A stretch of 41,699 nt of DNA from Verrucomicrobiota bacterium (GTDB lineage: Bacteria > Verrucomicrobiota > Lentisphaeria > JABSQK01 > JAJFLO01): the NCBI GenBank assembly GCA_021772615.1, contig JAJFLQ010000111.1, positions 1 through 41,699 on the forward strand, read 5' to 3'. Positions 9,310-17,455 of the stretch are shown here, in pieces (the stretch's first letter is position 1; each line of letters opens with the position of its first letter). The position numbers and the translations under genes were made by a program. The notes beneath the pieces are model-generated. The model ran no database searches. It was not told where the DNA came from and saw nothing but the letters and a program-made list of their open reading frames with translations.

Positions 9310-10674
9310 TCACCCGTGTTCAGCCAAGGGCACATGCGCAGCGCCATAGGTTGCCAGGAGAAATATCAGCAGTACAATGATGCATGTCATGATGGTGGTG
9401 TCAAGGATGCCGAGTGTGTGATCCTCTTCGATCAGGGCCGACAAGGTGTAAAATGTCGGAAAAAGAAAAATGAACATCAGAATATTCTGAACGCTGAAAG
9501 GGATTGGTAATTCGGGATGCATCGGATGCCCAAAAAGCTGATAACCTGCAATCCCCAGCAACGTGCACGGCAGGATCAGAAAGGTGACCTGGGTAATGCC
9601 TCCGAAGGCGTTGGCCAATGCGATCCCGTAATCGCCCCTTCGGTGGGAGGTCCAGAGGATGAAGTACTCGCTCATGCCGGCCGACAATGCCAGGAGTATT
9701 GCGGTCACCACAGGGTTGAACCCGAAATCCGCCAGCGATCGCTGCGCAAAATATGCGATCCTTTCGCCGCCGACGAATGATCCTAGGACACCGATCAAAA
9801 ACGTCGTGCCGACGTGCAGGTACGAACGTGTCCCCACGTTCCGGTATATCGCGGTGCGCCGTTCAGCTATCTCGCCGACAGAAAGGTTCAGCGTATTGCG
9901 TATAGTTTGCTCCTCTGACGAGTAGTCTGCAATCAGCTTGTAGACATAGACCGCAAAAATAGTCAGCATGATCACACTGACAAAAATGAGATCGACCGGA
10001 GCAAATCCGGTTTTCGGATGGTTGCCGCTGGAGAAGATCAACATCACCAGGCCGACCGTGAGGCCGAGGGCGCCGCCGGCGATTAGAATCTGCGCACCGG
10101 CCTCGGTAATCGGCTTCGGCATTAGAAATTTTCCGTACCGATCTTTGGGCAGGAGATAAGAATACAGGCTGAATACCAGGGTGTTGTTGTAGATCGTTAT
10201 GATCGCAAGCAACAATGCAGCCGAAGGACTGACAACGATCACGAAGCCGATCACGACGACCTCGGGGAGTGTGGACAAGATCTCGGAGACGGTACCGGCG
10301 ATGTAATGGTCCCATCGCAATCGGGCGGCCAGGCTTTCCGCAGCGTCTACGAGACTCTGGCAAGCCGTCTGGATGACCACGAGCCCAGCCAGCAGCGACA
10401 GCGTCGACGTGAATTCGCCAGGTATCGGGAGTTCCATGAATTCCAGCACCAACGCGAAACCACAAAGGGTGTATCCCACGAGCATTCGTCGAGCCCATAG
10501 GGGATAGGCGTACTTCAACAGTTCGCGCGGAATGCCAAGAAGATATACGGAGAGTCGCTCTGGGTCGAGTCCCGCGTGACGCAGTTTGTCGTTGACCTCC
10601 CGTGGTGACTTGGTAAGGCCGGCCAGTGCCGTTTTTGGATCTTGCGCGGGCAGCGAGTTAGGATCTTTTGACAT
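9310..10674 (-). CDS. CaCA-superfamily cation exchanger-like membrane protein
   Basis: The 454-residue protein has a soluble N-terminus of about 65 residues and then 11-12 hydrophobic segments in two halves separated by a polar loop (about residues 260-285, YSSEEQTIRN). Each half carries an alpha-repeat-like motif: IAGTVSEILSTLPEVVVIGF in the first and LSAGMSEYFILWTSH followed by ANAFGGITQVTFLILP in the second. These resemble the acidic ion-binding helices of Na+/Ca2+ and cation/H+ exchangers (CaCA superfamily). It would move Ca2+ or another cation across the inner membrane against Na+ or H+. Ion choice cannot be read here. It starts 52 bases after the SGNH-like gene on the same strand, so the two could be co-transcribed. 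Confidence 0.65.
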   Translation of the reverse strand: MSKDPNSLPAQDPKTALAGLTKSPREVNDKLRHAGLDPERLSVYLLGIPRELLKYAYPLWARRMLVGYTLCGFALVLEFMELPIPGEFTSTLSLLAGLVVIQTACQSLVDAAESLAARLRWDHYIAGTVSEILSTLPEVVVIGFVIVVSPSAALLLAIITIYNNTLVFSLYSYLLPKDRYGKFLMPKPITEAGAQILIAGGALGLTVGLVMLIFSSGNHPKTGFAPVDLIFVSVIMLTIFAVYVYKLIADYSSEEQTIRNTLNLSVGEIAERRTAIYRNVGTRSYLHVGTTFLIGVLGSFVGGERIAYFAQRSLADFGFNPVVTAILLALSAGMSEYFILWTSHRRGDYGIALANAFGGITQVTFLILPCTLLGIAGYQLFGHPMHPELPIPFSVQNILMFIFLFPTFYTLSALIEEDHTLGILDTTIMTCIIVLLIFLLATYGAAHVPLAEHG

Positions 10675-10726
10675 AGCGTGAGATTTAATTTCCTATGTGG
10701 CGATCATGTCGTCACCGAATTGCCGG

Positions 10727-11398
10727 CTACGCAGTGAACGCTGTCGCTCGATCATGGCAATTCACGTTGCCATTCTTGCCTGGGAATGTCTCGTCGCGCA
10801 ATTCCCGAAGAACGAAGTCAGCGAAAATCCGCTGTCCCTTGTTATTGAGGTGGCTATCTGCTCTACCGTAATAATGGGCTTCGGTAAGATTGGTGGGCCA
10901 AGTCGGGTCGAAACCAGCGAAAACGTCCTGATTCAGTGGAATGCTGTTGAATTTGCTTCGCTGGCTTGGGCGGCAAGGAATCAGAAACGGCCTAAAGCAG
11001 CAATTGTGCGCCAGCGCCACAGATCGGATTTCCTCGAGTCGCTGCCGAACGTCACGTATCCGTTCGGTTCGAAAGTCTTGCACGGGCTTGACCTCGTCCC
11101 GCGTTCCGAATCTCAAAAGGCACTTTAAATACAACGTGTTTAGCCCGGACCACGTATACGTGCCCGTGACAATCTCGGGCTGGAGCTGCGGCACGTATTT
11201 CTCCGCGAAGATGATGGCACTCAACACGGAAAATATGACAAGCAGGAACTGGCGTTTGCGCCTGGGCGGCAATTCTCTACCTACCCGATTCGTCAACGAA
11301 CTGATGAATCTGGTTGCGTTGGATTTCATAATTGATTTGGAATCAACAGTTTCTATATCTTGTGGCGTTGCGGATTGATAGTGCATGCCGGCTGTCAT
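10727..11398 (-). CDS. Short membrane-anchored SGNH-hydrolase-like protein, probably truncated
   Basis: The 223-residue product has one membrane segment near residues 49-66 (FLLVIFSVLSAIIFAEKYV). Its end is characteristic: RADSHLNNKGQRIFADFVL contains the D-x-H-L-N block (block V, catalytic Asp and His) of SGNH/AlgX-like hydrolases often found in exopolysaccharide biosynthesis. The N-terminal GDS block with the nucleophilic serine, normally 150 or more residues earlier, is missing, and the spacing between the membrane anchor and block V is too short. I read it as an internally deleted, probably inactive gene. No clear ribosome-binding site precedes the ATG at 11398; a later ATG 24 codons in is possible. 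Confidence 0.55.
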   Translation of the reverse strand: MTAGMHYQSATPQDIETVDSKSIMKSNATRFISSLTNRVGRELPPRRKRQFLLVIFSVLSAIIFAEKYVPQLQPEIVTGTYTWSGLNTLYLKCLLRFGTRDEVKPVQDFRTERIRDVRQRLEEIRSVALAHNCCFRPFLIPCRPSQRSKFNSIPLNQDVFAGFDPTWPTNLTEAHYYGRADSHLNNKGQRIFADFVLRELRDETFPGKNGNVNCHDRATAFTA

Positions 11399-11687
11399 CC
11401 GCTATCGTTCGGGTAGCTCCGACGTGATGAAATCTGCTCGTCAACGCGCTGCTGGGTTCCACAATGGCCGGTACGGCGAGACGTTTGTCGACAAGATGGG
11501 GCATGTCGCAGCGGAATTCAACGTAATGGCCTGCGCGATGGGCAGCGTGGGTGTGACCTGACCCGTACGCTAATCCTGGGTTTGCGGCCCGTTTTGGTTG
11601 TTCATACGATCAACGAGGGTGACCTCACTACCCAGGGATGCAGTGACGAATCGCGTTCATAGGTCATCCAACGACAGTGCCTTCGCA
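11399..11687. other. Non-coding region between divergent transcripts
   Basis: The region separates the leftward SGNH-like gene from the rightward retron transcript. I find no open frame with gene-like composition, no inverted repeat of note and no RNA structure. The features of the retron leader begin at 11688. Confidence 0.5.
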
Positions 11688-11715
11688 TTGACATCGTGAT
11701 TTCTGCGCCTAATTT
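11688..11715 (+). promoter_or_regulatory. Candidate promoter of the retron RNA and operon
   Basis: A perfect -35 box TTGACA (11688-11693) is followed after 16 bases by TAATTT (11710-11715), a weak -10 box with three of six consensus bases including the first two and last. Transcription would start near 11722, about 35 bases before the a1 arm of the predicted msr-msd RNA. No better promoter is visible between the divergent SGNH-like gene and the first retron gene. Confidence 0.5.
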
Positions 11716-11756
11716 GTCGAGCGACGGGTAGCCGGGAGCAATGCGACCGGCTGATA

Positions 11757-12017
11757 TGGTTCGGCCGATTCGGTAGATTCAGCATATCGTCCGCGGCGTT
11801 TCGCCGCGGCTGCAGTGAAGCTTCCTTCACTTCACCGGCCACCGATGCGACTCAGCGCTGCTAAGCGGAATCGCCATGGTACGGTGATCCCGCTCCTGCG
11901 CTGAGACGGCGTGGCCCACATCCGCGGAATCACGTACCATGGCGATTCCGCTCATCGCGCCTACAGTGATCGATCCCGGTCCCTGCAGGTCATAGTGATC
12001 CGAATTCGGTCGAACCA
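11757..12017 (+). ncRNA. Predicted retron msr-msd RNA
   Basis: The 261-base region folds like a retron non-coding RNA. Outer helix: a1 at 11757-11773 (TGGTTCGGCCGATTCGG) pairs with a2 at 12000-12017 over 17 pairs with one bulged base and one G-U. After a1 comes AGC (11781-11783), a plausible site for the branching guanosine. Two short msr-like hairpins follow: 11791-11809 (8 bp, ccgcggcg/cgccgcgg, 3-base loop) and 11815-11830 (6 bp, gtgaag/cttcac). Then a long msd-like hairpin: 20 perfect pairs between 11864-11883 and 11933-11952, continued inward by 8 more pairs with one bulge and one mismatch, around a 30-base loop. The retron genes downstream overlap one another, leaving no other room for this RNA inside the operon. 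The structure was found by eye; branch point and msd ends are inferred. Confidence 0.75.
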
Positions 12018-12120
12018 ACCGTCGCTTTCAGCACGGCTTGTTGTTCGTCGCTCTCAGTCCGAGCGTAGGGGATCGTGTTCTCCCATATTTCTTTGCGACA
12101 CCAAGAGGTCCTGATAACCG

Positions 12121-12141
12121 AACGTGGGGCGAAACGTTTTT
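12121..12141 (+). terminator. Weak hairpin with T-tract before the first retron gene
   Basis: Stem aacgt (12121-12125) pairs with acgtt (12134-12138), and the T-run continues to 12141. The 5-bp stem is weak, so at best it is an attenuator that would let most transcripts end after the msr-msd RNA while a fraction reads into the protein genes 16 bases on. It may have no function. Confidence 0.25.
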
Positions 12142-12156
12142 CACTACTGAACCGTC

Positions 12157-15100
12157 ATGTCCGTTGCTGCTGAAATTAGAAATCTGTACCCGCCGCAGGA
12201 CAATGCGGCGCGACATCAGTTGTTGGAACGGGTTCGCCATACACCGTTGGCGCCGGACGAGTGGCCGCACCTCAAGTGGCTGTACAAACAGGTTGAAGCC
12301 AGCGATAGCTACGACGTGCTCGGCGCCGTCATCGCACGTATCGACCAGGCGCCGTTGGGCGGCGGCGACACGTGTATTGGGCAAGTCGGAGCTTTCCAGG
12401 TCGCACTTGATGAACCCCAATCGACTGTCGCGGGCGACGATGTCCTTGCCGTATCAACGCGTCGGACACTGTATCTCTTTGACCTTTCCTCGCCGTTGCG
12501 ACCGACGCTCAGCGGCGCGTGGAGCTTCCCCAACAGCGAGCTTGTTACGATTAAAAAGCATCGCCTCGTGGGCATCGTGCTCAACGCCGACGGCGTGCCG
12601 GATCAATTGCAGGTGCTGGATATAAGCGGTGAACCCACCTTGATAGCAGGTGCGGCGTTGCTCTGCAATTCATTTGAATTCGTTGGTGCTGCCGGGCAGT
12701 TATTGGTATTTTTACAAGACCGAAAATCGATCGTCTGCGTCGACATCGGCGACACAGGTCTGCCGCGGATCGTCGGTTTCGAGATGCTAAACCCGTCGTG
12801 GACTGGAATTTCCTCCGCGGCATTGATCCGGTCGACGCTATATGTCGGGCTCCAGGATTACGTGGTCTTTTTTGATGTAAAGGAAGACGGTTTCACGCGG
12901 ACCGGTACATTCAAGGCGAAGCACTTGCGATGCGTTGCCGCCTGTGGCGAACGACTTGCGGTCGTAACAAGTCAGTATTCGTGGGGCAACGGCACGATGT
13001 CGCTGGCGATGTACGACACCACGAACGCGCAAAAGCCGACGTCTCGGTTTACCACGCCGGTGCCGCGTTTCCGACCCGGCTCGATCTGCCATCGCAGTGT
13101 CTGGAGCGGGAGCTGCCTTACAATTGTCAGTAGCGAGAACATCGCGAGCGGAACGCACCGGTACGACGCCCTCGAAATTTGTGATTCGGCTGTGCGTTAT
13201 CGACAGTTGTCGGCAGCGGCAATGCCGCTGGAAGCGGATACTGGAATGTATCGGTATCAGCCAGTCTCGAGCGGCCTCAGGATTGTGTGTGGCGCCGGGC
13301 CTTCGCCAAAGACGTTGGCGTATATGAAACGGCGTGCACGTCGTTGCCTGCGCCACCTGCTCCGCACAAATCCATCCGCATTCCTGGAAACCGCGTTTCA
13401 TACCTTGCGACACGCAACCGGTCGCGATTACAATCTGTCGGACCAATGGATCACTGCCTGGCTTCTGTATGGGGACGGCGGCAGGCTGAAGCAATCGCGT
13501 CACGGTCGCGGTCCCTGCAGGCTGCAGCCCGCAGATGTCCCCATGCGATATGGGGAGGCGAAAGGCACATCGAAATGGAGTGAACAATCGGATCGTGTCG
13601 CGCGGTTGTTCCTGACGCCGCAGCTGCCGACCGTTGTGCATCAAGCGATGCTGTTGATTTTATATCGCAGGAGCCGTTATTACCCGAGGAATTTGCTCTG
13701 TTCGCCTGGTATTCTGACTTCCACCACCAGGTTTGCGCTACTCCAGGATTTCTTGTGGGGCGACTCGCCGTACCTGATTGCCGAGGCACAGCGATCGCTG
13801 AACGCGTTGCCGCCGGAATCGTTGGACCGGATACCGCCGTCGTTACTTGCTGGCTGGTTTTTTTACAGTGCCGGCCGTTTTCGGTCGGGCGTACAAGAGC
13901 GGCTGCTGCGCGAGGCGTCGTCGCGAATCGATGCAACCGGTGTCGCGGTACTTCGCCTCATCCAGGCGCATTGTGCGGCCGGCGCCATTACCAATAGCCG
14001 GCGTCTGGAAGTTGCGGCGCGGTTCGTTGTCTCCCACTGTTCGGCGGCTGTTTTTCAACATATGTCTGCATCCACGATTCCCCTTCTTGTGCAGTCTCCA
14101 TTGCCGTCGCTTCAGGCATTGGCATACGCGGCCATTCGTCGGCTCGCCGCCGTCGATGTTCCCGGGTTTCTTACTGCTGCCGCAGAGCTTTCGGAGGTGT
14201 CGTGGCGATCCGCCGTCGCTGCGCTGCAGGCTCACGTCGCCACGTCTCCATTGTCCGTTCGTGCGTACGAGAAGCTGGTCAACTCAGACCTCCCGCGCGT
14301 GCGTCACGCTGGTTGGCGCCTGGCACTGGCGGGAAATCACGGTGACGACATTTACCTCTCTCTGTGGCGGCCGTTGTTGTTTTCAGCGCGAATGTCGACG
14401 GCATTGATAGAGGCCGTACAATGCCGGGAAGCGATGATGATCCTGGCGCAGATTCAGACAGCTCTGCGGCCCTTCCACCCGCTGGACCGGGTGATTGCGA
14501 TCATCCGTCAACTCAACGACGATCAGGCCGAGAATGCCTGGAAACACGTGAAGGTTATGGTACGCGACACGGCATTTACCTTTCGACAGGGGCGAAAGTA
14601 TGTCGAACACCCCGACGCCTTCATGCGTGTTGCCGGTTGGCGGCTTATCCACGGCTCTGCTACCGCGCCGGACGTGGTTGCTCAGCTTTTCGACTGTTTA
14701 TTTCGACAGAATATGAAGGACACGCGGTACCGGCACATCATCCGCGACCCGATCGTGCTGGAGCTGCTGCGCACTGTGAATGACGGACATTTTCTCGGCG
14801 TGCTGTTCCGCGAACGAAGCGATCTGCTGTCGGTCCTGCCGCAAGATGTCTTGGCCGATATCATTGGGTCGGTGGGCACGCATGAGCTGGTCACGGCCGC
14901 GCGCGACGTCGACAGCACCTGCTGGCAGGTGCTCCGACCGGTTTACCTCGAGTGCCTGGACCGGCGCTGGAACGCGATTGGTTTCTGGCGCGATATGGAA
15001 GCCGTGCTCAGCGACGACCCGGAGGGCTCGCTGCATTCTCGGATCGTCGACGATGCTGATTTCAGCCGGCGTTTCGTCGCGATCGATTCCGACCAGGTGC

Positions 15101-15801
15101 TCAAGCTACGGCATGTTCTGTTGGAACCGCTCATGTTACGATGGATCGATGTAAACCACAAACGATTCGAGCGCGGCAGCGTCATGCTGCTGGCTGCATC
15201 GACGCATCGTTTGCCGGGCATTCGGCGTTGGGCGCTGGCGCGGCTGGACAACGACGCTTTGGATCTACCGTTTGCACTTAAACTGCTTGAGTCCGAGCTA
15301 CCGGAGCCGGCGGCTGTCGCGCAGCGTTGGTTCGATAACATACCGCCTGGAACTGCTGCGGCGTGCGATGCGTTCTATGCGTTGACCGATAGTTCAGTTG
15401 CCGGCGTTCAACGGTATGGGCGTGCGTTGCTGGAAAGGCTATTTCCGGATCGAACCGGCGACGGCGCGGTCTTCGAGCGTCTTGCCGAGCACCCGGATCA
15501 GGACATGCAGTATTTTGTGGCCCGAAAGTTTGAGGCGGCGCCGGATTGGGCCGTTTCATCATTCGATCGCTCCGTGTTGCGTCGCCGGCGTTACGCCCGC
15601 CAGGCAAAAGAGTCGGTGAAGGCGCGCTGGCAGGCCGCATCAAGCGAGACCCCGGTCGATATCGATGTACTGAAAGAATTGGCGCGCGGCCGTAACCAGC
15701 GCGATCGCGAATGGGCGTGGGCGCGGCTGGCGGCACTGGCGTCGGCGGGTGTTGAAATCGAGGGTATGGAAATCACGTATGGAAATCACCCAGAGTTATA
15801 G
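12157..15801 (+). CDS. Retron-associated beta-propeller/ARM-repeat protein
   Basis: This 1214-residue protein is the first gene of the retron operon, 139 bases after the predicted msr-msd RNA. Residues 1-70 are helical. About 95-390 look like a beta-propeller of LVIVD-like blades: TLYLFDLSSPLRP, LQVLDISGEPTLI, IVCVDIGDTGLPRIVG and LAMYDTTNAQKP each end a predicted blade. From about 395 to the end the sequence is a series of helical pairs typical of ARM/HEAT repeats (for example SLQALAYAAIRRLA, DLPRVRHAGWRLAL, HPDAFMRVAGWRLIHG). No nuclease, ATPase or other catalytic motif is visible, so it is probably a large scaffold or sensor. Long ARM proteins are reported partners of one retron class. No good ribosome-binding site is seen. 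It overlaps the next gene by 23 bases. Confidence 0.78.
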   Translation: MSVAAEIRNLYPPQDNAARHQLLERVRHTPLAPDEWPHLKWLYKQVEASDSYDVLGAVIARIDQAPLGGGDTCIGQVGAFQVALDEPQSTVAGDDVLAVSTRRTLYLFDLSSPLRPTLSGAWSFPNSELVTIKKHRLVGIVLNADGVPDQLQVLDISGEPTLIAGAALLCNSFEFVGAAGQLLVFLQDRKSIVCVDIGDTGLPRIVGFEMLNPSWTGISSAALIRSTLYVGLQDYVVFFDVKEDGFTRTGTFKAKHLRCVAACGERLAVVTSQYSWGNGTMSLAMYDTTNAQKPTSRFTTPVPRFRPGSICHRSVWSGSCLTIVSSENIASGTHRYDALEICDSAVRYRQLSAAAMPLEADTGMYRYQPVSSGLRIVCGAGPSPKTLAYMKRRARRCLRHLLRTNPSAFLETAFHTLRHATGRDYNLSDQWITAWLLYGDGGRLKQSRHGRGPCRLQPADVPMRYGEAKGTSKWSEQSDRVARLFLTPQLPTVVHQAMLLILYRRSRYYPRNLLCSPGILTSTTRFALLQDFLWGDSPYLIAEAQRSLNALPPESLDRIPPSLLAGWFFYSAGRFRSGVQERLLREASSRIDATGVAVLRLIQAHCAAGAITNSRRLEVAARFVVSHCSAAVFQHMSASTIPLLVQSPLPSLQALAYAAIRRLAAVDVPGFLTAAAELSEVSWRSAVAALQAHVATSPLSVRAYEKLVNSDLPRVRHAGWRLALAGNHGDDIYLSLWRPLLFSARMSTALIEAVQCREAMMILAQIQTALRPFHPLDRVIAIIRQLNDDQAENAWKHVKVMVRDTAFTFRQGRKYVEHPDAFMRVAGWRLIHGSATAPDVVAQLFDCLFRQNMKDTRYRHIIRDPIVLELLRTVNDGHFLGVLFRERSDLLSVLPQDVLADIIGSVGTHELVTAARDVDSTCWQVLRPVYLECLDRRWNAIGFWRDMEAVLSDDPEGSLHSRIVDDADFSRRFVAIDSDQVLKLRHVLLEPLMLRWIDVNHKRFERGSVMLLAASTHRLPGIRRWALARLDNDALDLPFALKLLESELPEPAAVAQRWFDNIPPGTAAACDAFYALTDSSVAGVQRYGRALLERLFPDRTGDGAVFERLAEHPDQDMQYFVARKFEAAPDWAVSSFDRSVLRRRRYARQAKESVKARWQAASSETPVDIDVLKELARGRNQRDREWAWARLAALASAGVEIEGMEITYGNHPEL

Positions 15802-17455
15802 GCGATCGAGTCAGGCGAGCATAACAGGCGACGGTCTGGTCTTCGACGTCGCAACGGAATGCCACCGTCCACCCGTTCACTTGTCGGCCGAGCTACGACA
15901 CAGCACCGACTACGCGCGTTGCATGTTGGCCCTGTTCGACGTCGTAACTGGCGATCTACGGCCGCCGCCGCGCGACCACAGCGACTATCAGGCGTGGGTA
16001 CGTGAGCGGTATCTTGAGGCGCTGCCGGCTGTGATGCAGTCGCGTCAGATGAATCTGGATGAAACCATGCGGCAGCGTGCGGTCACAGCCGATCGTGTCA
16101 AGCAACTCCGAAGAAAGGTCGCTGAACTCCGCGCCAACCAATCGAAGGAATTTTGGGCCGCACAGGCAGCGTATTTCAAATGGCTGTACAAGCATGACCG
16201 TGACGCGTGGTGGGTCCTGGATCCCGTGATCAGTGTGCATCCGGACAGTGTGATTTTTGAGGTATTTTCACAGGACGAATCGTCTTACGGGCGTGTTTCC
16301 GTGCCGATGGAAAATCTGGCAATTCACGATGACGTGCGTTTCGGAACAACAAATATAGATTTCAGTGTAGAGCTTGCGGATGAGCTACGGCGCGTACGCA
16401 GTTACCGGGCGGCATCATTACGTGTTGGCGCGGGCGGCGTCGAAATCGGTACGAGCAGCGGTTCACAGCTTGAGAAGAAGATCGATCTTCCGCCGTCGTG
16501 GGTGCGTGGTTTCCTGCAGGTGCAGTCGGCTCTTGCGTTCACGTCCCACCACGTCCGGTTGAGTTCCGAATTCGTCGCTGAGATTGTCGCGCTGCTGCGC
16601 AGCCGGCGCGAGCACACCGGCCCGCGTTCGCTGCGGTTCACACTCACTCCGGGCACGAGGCCCTCGGTCGTTGTCGAGCCGTTTGATATTAAGCTGGTCG
16701 AGCCGTTCTTCGAGTTTGCCGGTGGTGAAGCGCATGAGATTCGCGTGTGGGGACGACGACGGTTATTTGCCCTGGAGACCTTGCTGCATCATTGCGAGGC
16801 CGTCGATGTCGCCTTTCTCGGCGCCGGACTGCCCAGTTGTTGGAGTATCGCATTACAGGGTCACCGATTTGATCTTGTACTCTCCGGTTGGACCCGAAAC
16901 GACTGGGCGAAGGCTGCCGGTTTCAGTAGTCTGGCCTCCACACGTCACGCTGCAAGCGGCGACATCGATCAGGCGCGTCTTGTTCTGGAGCGTGAGCTGC
17001 GCGTCACGGCGGAGACGCTCGCGCAGCATTCGGGAATGTCTCGCGAAATCGCTCAGGCAGCGCTCCAGCACCTGTGCGCGGTTGGACAGGCTATGTACGA
17101 CCCGCACGTTGCTGCCTACCGCTGGCGGCTGCTCTTCGACAAGCGATTTGACCTGGCCGATGACGTGTCATCTCGTCACCAGGAGCAGGCCCGCCGTATC
17201 GTCGCTGAAAATCGGATTTCATGGATCGAACCGCCGCGTACCGACGACAGCGGAAACGTCCATTGTCGTGCGTCTGTCACCGCGCGAGTGAACCAGGACG
17301 TTGCCCTGGTTCTGGACGCGGATGGCCGGGTTGCAAAGGCAACATGCACCAGCAGCTGGCATCGCCGTGAAGGCCTGCGTAAGGGACCGAGTCCATACAT
17401 CATTGCCGCCTGTCTGTATCTCGCAACGTGGAGCGCAAGTACCGATGGGCCATGA
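15779..17455 (+). CDS. Retron-associated winged-helix/SWIM-like protein with decayed zinc site
   Basis: The 558-residue protein starts at the ATG at 15779, inside the end of the ARM gene; a further ATG ten codons upstream in the same frame would lengthen the overlap. A charged helix at about 85-135 precedes a mixed domain. Residues about 398-452 form a winged helix (LRVTAETLAQHSGMSREIAQ, then ALQHLCAVGQAMYD). The C-terminus carries the core of a SWIM zinc finger, WHRREGLRKGP (527-537). The CxC is C523-T-S525 and the CxH is S538-P-Y540, so three of four zinc ligands are lost; AGC, AGT and TAC are each one base from Cys, Cys and His codons. SWIM domains bind DNA or proteins. With the ARM gene it fits the retron partner called WHSWIM. 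It overlaps the RT gene by 11 bases. Confidence 0.8.
   Translation: MEITQSYRRSSQASITGDGLVFDVATECHRPPVHLSAELRHSTDYARCMLALFDVVTGDLRPPPRDHSDYQAWVRERYLEALPAVMQSRQMNLDETMRQRAVTADRVKQLRRKVAELRANQSKEFWAAQAAYFKWLYKHDRDAWWVLDPVISVHPDSVIFEVFSQDESSYGRVSVPMENLAIHDDVRFGTTNIDFSVELADELRRVRSYRAASLRVGAGGVEIGTSSGSQLEKKIDLPPSWVRGFLQVQSALAFTSHHVRLSSEFVAEIVALLRSRREHTGPRSLRFTLTPGTRPSVVVEPFDIKLVEPFFEFAGGEAHEIRVWGRRRLFALETLLHHCEAVDVAFLGAGLPSCWSIALQGHRFDLVLSGWTRNDWAKAAGFSSLASTRHAASGDIDQARLVLERELRVTAETLAQHSGMSREIAQAALQHLCAVGQAMYDPHVAAYRWRLLFDKRFDLADDVSSRHQEQARRIVAENRISWIEPPRTDDSGNVHCRASVTARVNQDVALVLDADGRVAKATCTSSWHRREGLRKGPSPYIIAACLYLATWSASTDGP

Noticed and set aside
10697..11378. Plus-strand genes opposite the SGNH-like gene
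   Set aside because: The minus-strand frame carries the DxHLN motif and a membrane helix; the plus-strand frames show no domain pattern.
11864..11952. Insertion-sequence ends or an attachment site explaining the 20-bp inverted repeat
   Set aside because: There is no transposase remnant in the 49 bases between the arms, and the repeat fits well inside a larger RNA fold closed by the a1/a2 helix.
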